The translations under genes and the position numbers were made by a program. 64,000 nt of DNA from Solanum dulcamara. Its lineage: Eukaryota > Streptophyta > Magnoliopsida > Solanales > Solanaceae. This document shows positions 1-11,968 of this stretch, piece by piece; positions within the stretch are counted from its first letter, which is position 1; every line of letters starts with the position of its first letter. Under the pieces are notes generated by a model. It was not told the origin of the DNA. It made no database searches and saw nothing but the letters and a program-made list of their open reading frames with translations. Where the stretch lies: positions 20,001,740-20,065,739 of the forward strand of contig NC_077245.1 in assembly GCF_947179165.1 (NCBI RefSeq), read 5' to 3'.

Positions 1-240
1 CACCCTCGCTAGGGATGCTTATCGGGCGGATTGGACGGATTATTATGCTTAACGGTTTGACTTAACGGTTATCGGCTTTTAAAAGTACTAATCCGCTAGC
101 CAACCTATAAGATATCGATTGATTCGGTATCGGATTAGCAATTATTGAATGGTTATCGGGCGGTGTATAGGTGGTAACAACATGTATTATTTCTGTCATT
201 TACTTCAATTCCCCTTTTCAACAGGCATGCATAATGTAAG
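1..240. repeat. hAT-like terminal fragment
   Basis: Positions 8-34 carry a 27-bp block beginning GCTAGGGATGCTTATC that recurs exactly at 4582-4608, in the same orientation. The sequence after it is rich in short words such as TTATCGG, TCGGATTAGC and ATCGGGCGG in both orientations, as in the subterminal regions of plant hAT elements, and TAGGG is a usual hAT terminus. No matching inverted end was found, so this is a fragment. The hAT assignment is inferred from style. Confidence 0.4.
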
Positions 241-324
241 AAGTTAGTTAAACAGATATGTGAACAGATTAACAACAACCCGCCACTTAAACTTCACAGC
301 ATATTTCATATATAGCTACAGCTA

Positions 325-540
325 GGGCTGTTCAAAATCGACCGCTACCGATAACCCAACCACAAAATTGGCTTATTGGCTTATTGGTATTGTGTTATCG
401 GATTAGCGGGTGTGGAATGAATTTAAATTTTATAATTAACAGCTTATCGGTGTGTGGGACAGATTACTCAATTTTGTTATTGGGTAAACCGTTAATCCGT
501 TAAGAATTTATTATATTTTAATATATTTTTATCTCTAAAC
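325..540. repeat. hAT-like left end (TAGGGCTGTTC type)
   Basis: A second hAT-style end starts near 326 with TAGGGCTGTTCAAAATCG and is followed by repeated TTATCGG/TTATTGG words, the subterminal pattern of Ac/Tip100-like ends. It lies about 1.05 kb upstream of the transposase remnant at 1395, so it could be the left terminus of that element. No matching CAGCCCTA right end was recognised downstream. Positions 541-1394 are AT-rich with no convincing coding sequence and would be the 5' untranslated part of such an element. Confidence 0.4.
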
Positions 541-1394
541 ATATAAAATATGTATGATATTGATAATTATAATTTGTAAACCTAAAGATATGCCTCAACA
601 GGCTAAGCCCATTTAGTTAAATGGGCCTAACCCATTTAGAGTACAAGCCCATCAACATCAAGTCACAAACTATATTACATTATTACTATACCCTAAAATC
701 TAAATCCCTAATTTTACTTATCTAAACCTAAATAAGAGAAGCACTGAAGCCGCCCTATTACTTGCTGCCTCTGTCTCATCTCTCATTTTCTCTTGCGACT
801 TGCGAGGCCAAGAGGTGGCGCCGCTTGTCTTCTTCTCCACCAGACCTAGCTGGTTAATTTTTTTTGGTTAAAAATTGTTCCTTTGGGTTGATTCTGAAGC
901 GCGAGCTTAGTTTTTTAGCTTGTATAGCTGGTGCATTTGTTTAAATATTGTCAAACTAGGATGAATTGCCAACTTCAATGAGTTTTGTATTATGGCCTAT
1001 GGTTGAAGTATTTCTTTTTTTAAGTATGGTTGCTAATGTCATAAAGTTAATTTTCGGTGGGAGTATTTCTCATTTTTTAATTTCTCATTTCTGTCTATTG
1101 ATTTTCCAATATGTTCTTTTGATGCATGTTTACTCTTGTTGTGAATTTTGGCTAAAGCATGAATTTCTTTGAGATTTCAGATCTTTGGTTCACTGATTCT
1201 TTATGTTAATGTGCTAAATCCTCACTTTATGTCTAAATCGACTTCGAATCTGCTTTGATTATTTCTGTTAATTTTGGTATGTGTTTCACTAATTTTGGTA
1301 TTATTAAACTATTGGTATAAAATTGATTATCCATATCGTAGCTTATTTTTGGGTTGTTGATTGAAATATAGGGACTCAGTCTTAAACTTCTAGC

Positions 1395-3513
1395 ATGGCT
1401 GAACAAAGTGATAAGGTGATAGGTGAAAGTGAGGCTTCAAATACAGCAAGTCATGCTGAGATAACTCTGTCAGCTAATGCTAAAAGAAGGAGAAAAAGGT
1501 CTGTTGCTTGGGATTATTTTAAAGAAGTTGAAACTTTCGAAGGTACGAAAGCAAAATATAGCCATTGCTATAAGTTGTACTATTTTAAGTCAAGAAATGG
1601 TACGTCGACTCTTCTTGGTCATTTGTTGACAGGTCCTAAACTTCCTACTCCTCTTGTTCATAAAAAACAATCAACCATAAGCTTTAAATCTATTATGGGG
1701 GGTAGTCAAGGTGATGTAGTTGTTGTCTCTTGGAAATTTGACCAAGAAGAGTGTAGGAAGGCTTTATGTCGGATGGTAATAGTTGATGAGCTTCCTTTTA
1801 GCTTTGTGGAAAAAGAAGGTCTTAAAGAATTTATAAAAATGGTTCAACCTCATTTTTGAATCCCTTCCGTAGTATCATAACTAGGGATTATTTTAACCTG
1901 TTTAATGAAGAAAAACAAAAATTGAGGAGGTATTTTATAGAAACAAAACAAAGAATTTGTATTACCACTGACACATAAACTCTATACAAAGAATCAATTA
2001 CATGTGTATCACTGCTCATTGGATCGATAGTGATTAGAACATGCGCAAGAAAATACGTTATTTTTGTCCTATTATTAGCCATAGAGGTGAAGATATGGTA
2101 AATGATATTAGTAGGTGCTTACGCGAGTGGGGGGTAAATAAGATCTTTACTGTCACAGTTGATAATGCAAGCTCAAATAATGTGACAGTAAAAGAATTGT
2201 CTAAGCAATTAACAAAAATGGAAACTAATCTGATGAACGTTAATCACCTTCACGTGAGGTGTATGGCTCATATCATGAATCTTGTTGTCCAGGATGGTTT
2301 AAAAGAATGCTCTTTGTCTATTTAACGTGTTAGACATGCAGTTAGATATGTTAGGCAGTCTCCTGCGAGGTTGAAAAGATTTCAAGAAAGTTGTGACGAT
2401 GAACAACTCAGTTGCAAAAAATCTTTATGCTTAGACGTTCCAACTAGGTGGAATTCCACCTATCTGATGTTGAGTAGGATTGTTGAATTTGAGAATGCAT
2501 TTTCAAATTATGCTTCCCGTGAAATTGGCCTGAGACATTATCTTGAAAATTCTTATGTTGAAATTGGAATCACTGCCGGTGAACTTTTGAGTAGTGATTG
2601 GGTCCATGTGAAAAGAATTACGAGATTTTTTGAGATATTTTATCTTCTTACTTTAAAAATATCTGGATCACGTTATGTTACATCAAATATTCATTTTTTT
2701 GAAATTTGTGCGGTTGCTATTTATTTGAATCAATTAATGTCAAGCGAAGACACTAATTTAAGCGATATTACAAAAAAGATGCAAGAAAAAATTAATAAGT
2801 GTTGGGGAGATCCAGCAAAAATGAACAAGATAATTTTCATTTCGTGTATTTTGGATCCTCGTTACAAGCTTGAATCAGTTAGCTATGCACTTGTAAAGAT
2901 GTTTGGGGAAAAAGGGCCATCTATACAAGCAGAAGTAAAGAAGTACGTGACTTCATTATTTAGCGAGTATGTAAAATCCAACTCAAAAGGTAGCGTGCTT
3001 GCTCAATCTTCACCTTGCTCTTCACTGGACACTTCTACTTTCAGGCTTTCTAGCAGTCAAGTAAATACCCAAAGTACAGGACTTTTAAAATCACTCATGA
3101 AAGATCTAAAGAACTATAAAACAACGAATGAAGGTGTGGATGTTAGAACGGAGTTAGATAAATATTTTGGTGAAGAAACTGAGGATGATAATAAAGAATT
3201 TAACATCCTAAACTGGTGGGAAAAAAACTCAGCTAGATTTCGTATTCTTGATGAGATGGCTCGTGATGCATTAGCTGTACCAGTTTCAATTGTAGCATCT
3301 GAATCTGCATTTAGTACGGGAGGATGTTTTCTTGATTCATTTAGGAGTTCATTTACTCCTAATTTAGTGCAAGCTCTAGTGTGTCTTCAAGATTGGCTTC
3401 GAAGTGAAAAATTAAAACAATCTATTAGCGTTGAGAAAGATCTTGATAATCTCGAGCAGCTTGAACAAGGTAATGATACTTTTTATTATATTTGTTGTAT
3501 ATTATTGTTGTAA
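1395..3513 (+). pseudogene. hAT-family transposase (BED finger / RICESLEEPER-like), broken
   Basis: This is a decayed transposase of the hAT superfamily. The first block (1395-1859) has a basic BED-finger region whose expected CxxC is altered to YSHC, so the zinc site is damaged. The frame is lost near 1858 and continues in another frame (reading IITRDYFNLFNEEK and CITTDT) to a TAA at 1976-1978 where the family has Trp. From about 1981 one frame runs to 3513 with stops at 2035-2037 (again at a Trp position) and 2323-2325. The C-terminal block (about 3160-3420) carries the hAT dimerisation domain, with NWWEKNSARF, PVSIVASESAFSTGG and DWLRSEK. At least five lesions mean no active enzyme. In hAT elements this protein binds terminal and subterminal repeats and cuts and pastes the element in the nucleus. 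Confidence 0.88.
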
Positions 3514-5400
3514 ATGGTTTATACTTATTACATGACTCATTATGATAATTTTCTCTTCAGATTTATCCAGCGCTGGGAAAGACCCTACGCCTACTATAGT
3601 TGACATATAGTACAAGTGACTTTCATAATGTTCTGTTATGATCTTGGTTAGAGATGGTTTGAGGACTTACTTTTGAAAAAAAGTTCTAACTTTTAGTATA
3701 AATATATATTGGTGAGAACTGAGAAATAATGCACTTGCTACTCCTTTGTAATAGTGAGTTCTCTCTTTGTTTAACATACATTGTTGAAATTCTTTAGCAT
3801 TGTGTTATCTAATTTGAAGCAGGAGTGGACATTTGAGAATTGTTTGATTTAATATGATTTGTATTCATTTGTTGAATGCATGAGAAGAATGTGCTTCCAC
3901 AAGAAAAGAAAGACAAGCAGAAAGCTGTGGACGTTGCATTGCTCAATATGTTTTTATTCTCGATAAATCAGAATTGTCTGTGCTGAATCAGTATTTTTGA
4001 TGTTTGTTGTTTGTGGACGAAATAAGACGAATAATGGTGTTGTTTTAAGAGTAAGAATTCTAGTGATATTGATGGTAATTAACGAATGTGATTATTGTCT
4101 ATCTTTTTGTGTTTCTTAAAAGGAATAATTTGTTGATTGATTGATGATTTGCGAGGCTGCTTTTGTCTGCATTCACTGATGCCCAGCTAACATGATTGTG
4201 TTTGACGTATTTATGCCATTTACACATAGTATTGCCTCTTATTTTTTGATTTCTTCTCCTGAAGCTTCAAATAATACTCTTAGCTATTTACACGAAGGAA
4301 ATTGAGGTATTTATATAGTTTAAACAAGTTATTTCCTCTATTTCCCCCCTTCAATTTCCCATCATTGATATCAGTTATATTTTATCTTCCAGTCAAATGC
4401 TCCTCTTAGCTGATCAGAGGTCTTGACGTGTTTATTTCAAGTGCAATTTGTTTTCTTTAATCTTAAAACCTCAGTGATATGCTTTTCTGCCATGTCAAGA
4501 TTTTCCTCTGTATTGAAGCTACATGTTACCAAGATGAGTGTTAAGTTGTGTGTACTCTTCTTGACTGCCATGGTGGTTGTAGCTAGGGATGCTTATCGGG
4601 CGGATTGGCTTCCTAAACCAGGAGTCAAGTGATAGGGGATGGATGAAATTAGGAAATTATGGATATAGGGTCCCAAAGTTGTGTTACTGTCTAGCTAAGG
4701 CCCAGAATATCAGATTTAAGTCTGCTATACCAGTCTACAAGGAGCTAAGCCATCCGAAGCAGTGTCGGAGAATTTTAAGGCCTAACGGCACCAAAAATAC
4801 GCAGGTCTATGTCAATCACTATTCTAAGACTAGACTAAGGCCAAACATGATTTCAATGATATACATTACAAACACAGAACACACCACAAGGTACAGATGA
4901 TCAATAATAACATGAGACATGTTTTAATAGTCTGAATTTCCAGAAAATAAAGCCTAAGACATGAATTCTAAGAATTTAGCATGCTCGACATCAAAACACC
5001 CCAATCTCACACAATTAAATACACAAATGCTTAAACATGCTCCGTTTATAGAGGAAAAAGTTGTAGTCTACCTGTAGTCTGATCGCGCGCGCTCCAACTA
5101 AAGTGACCGAAGTATTTTCCTTCCGTACGACCTCAGAATGTTGCCATGCATCAAAACTAGAATTACAAAGTCAATACGGTCATCTTAACACTAAATTTAC
5201 TAAATTCGGAGACAGGTCAATTTTGGAGTTAAAACAGGAACATGGGACTCGCTCTAGAAAATTCAGAATTAACTCCATAAAAAGGTTCTAAATACTACCC
5301 CAAACATGTGTTCCAAAAAGGAACACAATTCGGGGCTCGAATCAGCCCCAACAACAACATGCACGAAAACCACCAACAGAAGGTTTTATGCGATTTTACC
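3514..5400. other. Non-coding repeat-derived stretch with a second copy of the 27-bp hAT end
   Basis: No protein-coding frame is convincing here. Positions 4582-4608 repeat exactly the 27-bp block of positions 8-34, in direct orientation. About 4640-5400 resembles plant LTR sequence and may be the outer part of the 3' LTR of the Ty3/gypsy element that follows. The other copy of that LTR stops at about 10917, so the extension cannot be confirmed by comparison. Confidence 0.4.
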
Positions 5401-5775
5401 TTGAAATACGGGTCTCAAGCACTTTTCAATCACTCACCCAAGAACATGACAATTCCGAACGATTAGAGCTTTGAATCACCGAATTTGGTTAAGAGATGAG
5501 GGAGAAATCGAAGGTTGAAATATGTCATGGATGAGTTCATCCTTGGTCTCTTATTAAAAGACCAAGGAATGACTTTCGCGAACGCAACCTAAGTAGCCTG
5601 CGAACGCGGAGGTCACAAGGGTTGGTCTTCGTGAATGTGGAGAGGCCTCTATGAACATGGAATACAACTGCCCTGACCTTCGCAAACATGCCAGGCTTTC
5701 CGTAAACGCGACTAGGAGGTCCGTGAACGGGAAGCACAAATAGGCTTGCACCAGCAAATGCTGCAATCTGCGAAT

Positions 5776-6045
5776 CTAGAAATTTATTTCGGCCAATTGA
5801 ACCTTCTCGAACTCTTTCTTTTTAAGAACCAAAAAGATTTGTGCCAAAATAACAGATGCCAAGAAGAACAAAAGTCCTTGGACACGTAATGGATCTTGAA
5901 GTACTATTTCTGCATCTCCCTGACCAAATCCGCCTACATTAGGATTACTCGTTAATGGTTGATCAAATTTGATAGATTCGCCCTCGGAAACAATAAGTTC
6001 TGGTACGGGAGGAATAATATCAACCACTTGACGCCCATCCGACGC
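5776..6045 (-). pseudogene. petA: petA (cytochrome f) C-terminal fragment, plastid-derived
   Basis: The minus-strand frame gives the last ~85 residues of cytochrome f: the [11 protein letters not shown] stretch, [40 protein letters not shown] (the C-terminal membrane anchor) and the FEKVQLAE tail with its stop codon (TAG, 5776-5778). Compared with typical plant cytochrome f there are a few substitutions, such as PVPEL for PGPEL and EINF for EMNF at the end. The haem-binding N-terminal part is absent, so this cannot encode a working protein. In plastids the protein is the haem subunit of the cytochrome b6f complex. Here it is a dead nuclear copy; the reading frame is intact over the surviving part, consistent with fairly recent transfer. 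Confidence 0.9.
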
Positions 6046-6119
6046 ATCCGTTAGGTCAGTTTATGGGCTAATCAATAAAGGATTTTTATCTTCGAAACCC
6101 ATTGGAAAGGGCAGTGCAA

Positions 6120-6663
<544 letters not shown>

Positions 6664-7399
6664 TAAACTCTGACAATTAGAACAACTAAATCGGCCCCCG
6701 AATCCCCTGCTAGATCCATCATTCCCTTCCAGGCGATCGAAAAATAAAGAAATGGTTAATATATTCAAGATAATTACGTATTTACACAACTTTTGCCAAG
6801 TTCAAAAATCCCCGATGGGGTGTTCAAAATTTGTTCGAAATCCCATGCACCCAAACAAGATATGCTACCCCACCAAATTAGATGTTTCGGACTCAATGAC
6901 GCATTCAGAATTCCCATATGAGGTCATTTTAATGAAAAGTGGGATTCACACCCAATTATTATTTTAAGACAAATTTCACAACATGCATCGACATTAGATC
7001 GAAAGCCTCAAAAAATGAATGAAGGATTGTTCTAAACCAAAGTCGATATTTTGGAACTATCCGCGCTCTCAGAATTTTCATCCGAGTGCATTTTTCAAGA
7101 ATGTTAACCAAAGTCAATCTTAGGCCAAATTTCAAAAGCTAAAGTACCAAATGACCCCAATCTCGTACTGATTGTCTCAGTACTCGTACCAACCATGGTA
7201 CTAGCATAATTTAGCCATTTCGGAGCTGTTGGAACTATCAAAATTCTATTCTAAGGTTATTTACTTGAAGTAATGATCGAAGCAAACTTTTTAAGTTATA
7301 AGAGCTCCAAAGCAGAGAAATCATCCTTAAACCCAAAAGAATGACTCGACGACCGAACAGTCAGTGCCAGCAAGTCACAAATGACTTGGGGTCATTACA

Positions 7400-10300
7400 A
7401 CATCCGCTACTTAAAGAACTTTTGTCCGCGAAAGTAAGAGTCAAGAAGTACTTGAAGGCTCAAATAAGTTGGGGAACTACTCCCGCATTTCCTGCTCGGT
7501 CTCATAGGTAGCTTCTTCGACTAGACGATGCCTCTAATGGACCTTAACCATAGGAATGACTTGATAGCAACCGTCTAACATCTCTGGCCAAAATAGCGAC
7601 TGGCTCATCAATATAAGTCAAACAATCATCCAACTCAATAGTATCATATTGGAGCACATGAGACTAGTGTGGAACATACCAACGCAATATCAAAACATGG
7701 AAAATTGGATGAATAACTTAAAAGCTCGGGGGAAAATCTAACTCATAAGCAACCTCACCAACTGTCCTCAAAATCTCAAAAGGCCTAATATATCTGGGGC
7801 TAAACTTGCCCCGCCTCCCAAATCTTAACATGCCCTTCATGAGCGATATATGGAGGAGTACTCAATCAGCAATGGCAAATCTCAACGGTTGATGCCTACG
7901 ATTCGCATAACTCTAGTGTCTACTCTGAGCCATCCTGAGCTTGTCCTAAATCACCCTCACATGATCTAAGGCTTCCTACATCAAATTTGTACAGTGCGGC
8001 TTGCGCTCCGTAGACTTAAACCTACCGATTGGGGAGTGACAATGGCTTCCATATAAGGCCTCGAGTGGGGCCATCTGAATACTAGAATGATAGTTGTTGT
8101 TGTACGCAAACTCCGCCAAAGGTAAAAACTGGTCCCACTGACTCCTAAAATCCATAACACAGTCCCACAACATATCCTCAAGAAACTGAATAGTGCGCTC
8201 TAACTGGCCATCAGTGTGCGGGTGAAAAGTTATGCTAAGGTCGACACGGGTACCCAACTCCTCCTGAAAAGTCCTTCCAAAAATTAGATGTAAACTATGT
8301 GCTTTGGTCTGAAATGATAGAAACAGGCACACCATAAAGACAAACCACCTCCCGAGTGTAGATACGGGCCAACCTCTTTGCACTGTATGAAGTATGAATA
8401 GGGAGAAAGTGTACTGACTTGGTCAATCGATCAACGATGACCAAATGCTATCAATACCATTAGAAGTGCGAGGCAACCCCATAATGAAGTCCATGGTGAT
8501 ACACTTCCACTTTCACTTGGGAATAAGTAATCTCTGAAACTCGCCACCAGGCCTCAATTGCTCAACCTTAACTTGTTGACAACTCAAACAAAGTGACACT
8601 TAATCTGCAATGTCTCTCCACATGCCGCTCCACCAGTAATGCTGCCTCAAGTCACGATATATCTTAGCGGTACCCGGATAGATAAAGTATCTAGAATCAT
8701 AGACCTCGCTAAGGATCAACTTGGTAAAGCCCCCAACTCTCGAAACATAGAGACGACCACCAAACCTTAATACCCCATATGAATCTAAGGTAGTCTTGCC
8801 GGTGTCACCTCCCAAAACTCAATCTCGAGGAGCAACCAAATCTTTATCCTCAAACTGACAGCTGCGGATCCGATTCAATAAAGATGACTGGGATCCCAAT
8901 AAGCTAGCACATGTCGGGAATTAGAAATATCAAGCTGAGTCATTTTATTAGCTAAGGACTGGATGTCAAAAGCCAAAGAACGCTCCATAGTAGAAATAAA
9001 GATAGACTACCCATACTCACTGCCTTCCGACTCAAGACGTCTGCTACTACATTCACTTTGCTTGGATGGTAGAAAATAGAGATGTCATAGTCCTTTAGGA
9101 GCTCAATCCAATAGCATTGCCTCAAATTAAGATCCCTCTGACTCATAATATACTCAAGCCTTCTGTGATCAGTGTAGATCTCGTATCGAACTCCTTATCT
9201 TAAGCACAAAAACTACCGTCTCCAACTCTAAGTCATGAGTAGGGTAGTTGAGCTCATATAGATTAAGATGCCTTGACGCATAAGCAATAACCTGAGCCCG
9301 GTGTATCAGTACATAACCCAAACCAACGCTGGATGCATCACAAAAATTGTAAAGCCCTCGCCCTCAACTGAAAGAGTCAATATAGAAGTGGTGGTAAGCA
9401 ACTCCTTAAGCCTCAAAAAGCTTCTCTCACACTTCTTCGAATACACATAGGGAACATCCTGGCGAGTCAACCAAGTCACAGGTACTGCTATAGTAGAAAA
9501 TCCCTCAGCAAAACGCTTGTAGTACCATGTTAATCTGACGAAGTTACAAATCTCAATCACAAAGGTAGGCCTGCCCTAATCATGAATAGCCTCAATCTTC
9601 GCTGGATCTACCATAATGCAATCTTTGGACACCATGTGCCCCAAGAATGCTACGAACTCAAGTCAAAACTCGTACTTTGAGAACTTAGCATAAAGACGCT
9701 GATCTCTCAAAGTCTAAAGCACTATCCTCAAATGTTGTTCATGCTCAACCCAACTCCGCGAGTATATCAAAATATCATCAATGAATACTATGATGAATGA
9801 GTCCAAATACGACCTAAATACATGAGTCATCAATTCCATGAACCCGGCAAGGGTGTTAATCAACCCAAAAGATATCACGAAGAACTCATAGTGGCCGTAA
9901 CAAGTCCTAAATGCGGTCTTAGGGAAGTTCGCTGCCCTAATCCTCAACTAGTGGTAGCCGAATCTCAAATCAATCTTAGAAAATACCACGACACTCTAAA
10001 GCTGGTCAAATAGATCATCAATCCTAGGCATAGGATAATGGTTCTTCACCGTCGCCTTGTTCAATTACCTGTAATCAACACACATCCGCATAGTATCGTC
10101 TTTCTTCTTAACAAATAGGATTAGGGCACCTCAAGGTGATACACTAGGCTGAATAGATCACTTACCTAAGAGATCCTAAAGTTGAAAACTGAGCTCATTG
10201 AGCTTTGTGGGGGCCATATGGTACGATGGGATGGAAATAAGATGACTAACCAGCTCTAAATCAATAGAGAAGTCAATATCACGATCTGGAAGAAGGCCAA

Positions 10301-10748
10301 GCAAGTCAGCAGAAAACACTTTTGAAAACTCTCGGACTATAGACACTGAATCAACCGTAGGACCCTCCCTACTAACATCTCTAACATAAGGCAAGTAAAC
10401 CAAACATCCTTTAGTCACTAACCTCTGAGCCTGAATAAAAGAGATTATCCCAATTGGCGTGCGACTACCAAAGCCCTACCACACTACTGGCGGAATACCA
10501 GGTATGGCTAAGGTAACTATCTTGGCATAGTGATCTAGGACTGCACGACAAGGGGATAACTAGTCCATGCCCAGAATCAAATCAAAATCCAACATATCAA
10601 GCAAAATGAGATCATCCCTAGTGTCTCGCCCCTAAATAGTCACCACACAAGATCTGAAAACCTGATCCATTACTAAAAAATCACCTATCGGAGTCAAAAC
10701 ACATAACGGTTAAGCTAAAGACTCTAGACTCATACTCAATTGAGAGGC

Positions 10749-10789
<41 letters not shown>

Positions 10790-10870
10790 GTGGAGCCTGG
10801 ATCAAATAGAGCAGATGTGAGCTGTTGCCATAAGAGAACTGTACATGTGAAGACATCATTCGAAGCCGCA
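7400..10870 (-). pseudogene. Ty3/gypsy pol (protease-RT-RNase H-integrase), degenerate
   Basis: Reading the minus strand from high to low coordinates gives the Ty3/gypsy order. The protease region (about 10870-10440) has ALFDPGSTY and FDLILGMD. The PR-RT linker (10418-10176) has VREFSKVF and DIDFSIDLE. Reverse transcriptase (9947-9714) retains the catalytic FIDDILIYS. RNase H (9560-8952) contains FHPSK-like YHPSKVNVVADVLSRK. The integrase zinc finger is near 8815-8600 (YWWSGMWRDIAD). The integrase core (8383-7976) has FHPHTDGQLERTIQFLEDML. A degenerate chromodomain-like tail follows (about 7990-7440, ARDVRRL and a KVRW-like motif). Frames are broken many times. The features resemble the Tekay/del-type chromovirus group, which is an inference. 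No gag is present. Confidence 0.88.
10751..10784. repeat. (TA)n microsatellite inside the protease region
   Basis: A run of TA dinucleotides sits immediately after the codons for the protease active-site motif LFDPGSTY on the minus strand, where related elements continue with a YSYVS-like stretch. It appears to be a local repeat expansion at that spot and would add a run of Tyr-Ile to the protein. Confidence 0.85.
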
Positions 10871-10916
10871 TTCTCTACTTTAGCTGGAGCTGCATAAAAG
10901 TGGGCCTAGGATCCTC

Positions 10917-11968
10917 TACCCTTAATACGAGTCTCAAACATTTTCGATCACTCACCCAAGAATCCACGACAATTTTGAATGATTGGAGCTTTGAATCATA
11001 GAATTTAGTTAAGAGATGAGGAGAAATTGAAGGTTGAAATATGTCAAATATGGCTGAGTTCGTCCTTGGTCTCTTATTAAAAGACCAAGGTGGCCTAAGT
11101 GGCCCTCGAATGTAGAGGTAATAGGGGTTGACCTTTGTGAATATGGAGAGGCCTTCACGAATGAGTAAGGCAACTGACCTAGCCTTTGTTAGCGCGGCAG
11201 ACTTTCCGCTAACATAGAAGGCAAAATGACTAGCCTCCGTGAATGCAACTAGGCTTCCATGATCATGGAGGTCTAGCCCATTGGCTTCGGTGAACGTGGC
11301 CAAGAGGCCCGTGAACGTGAAGCACAAATGGGCTTGCACCAGCAACTGCTGCAACCTAACTTTTACTAAGATCAAAAATCCCCGATGGGGTGCCTAAAAT
11401 TCGTTCTGAATTCCGCGCGCGCAAACGAGATATGTTACCCCACCAAATTCGACATTTCAGACTCAATGGCACATTAAAAATTTCTATACGAGGTCATTTT
11501 AATGAAAAGTAAGTCCCTCACCCAACTGACATTTTAAGCCAAATTCCACAACAGACTTCGGAATTAGACCGAAATCCTCAAAAAGAGAATAAAGGGTCGT
11601 TCCAGATCAAACTCGATATTTTAAAACTAACAGCGTTGATAGAATTTTTGTCCTAGTGCATTTTCCAAGAATATTGGCAAATTCAATCTTAGGCTAAATT
11701 TCATAGTCTAAAGCACCAAATGGCCCAAACTCATACCGATTGCCTCGATACTCATGTTGACCTTGCTACTAGCCTAATTTGGCTATTATGGAGCTGTTGG
11801 AATCATTAAAATTCCGTTATGAGGTCTTTTACCTTAAGTAATGGCTGAAGTAAACTTTTCAAGTTGTAAGAGCTCCAAAACAGGGAATTCGGCCTAAAAT
11901 CCAAATGAACGACTAGTCGACCAAACAGTCAGTGCCAGCAAGTTATAAATGACTTGGGGTCGCTATAG
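10917..11968 (-). repeat. 5' LTR of Ty3/gypsy element (inner end deleted)
   Basis: This ~1.05-kb block matches 5404-7399 minus the plastid insert. Its outer edge (11960-11968) lines up with the TGTAATGACC start of the other copy but is mutated. Its inner edge runs straight into protease sequence at about 10915, with no primer-binding site and no gag. A deletion has therefore fused the LTR to pol. CpG-rich words related to GAACGTGG/GCGCGGC occur at about 11090-11340. A 166-codon open frame (10875-11375, minus) spans the fusion and is considered accidental. Confidence 0.78.

Noticed and set aside
10875..11375. 166-codon minus-strand frame as a gene
   Set aside because: It spans the LTR-protease deletion junction; most of it is LTR sequence and it matches no known domain.
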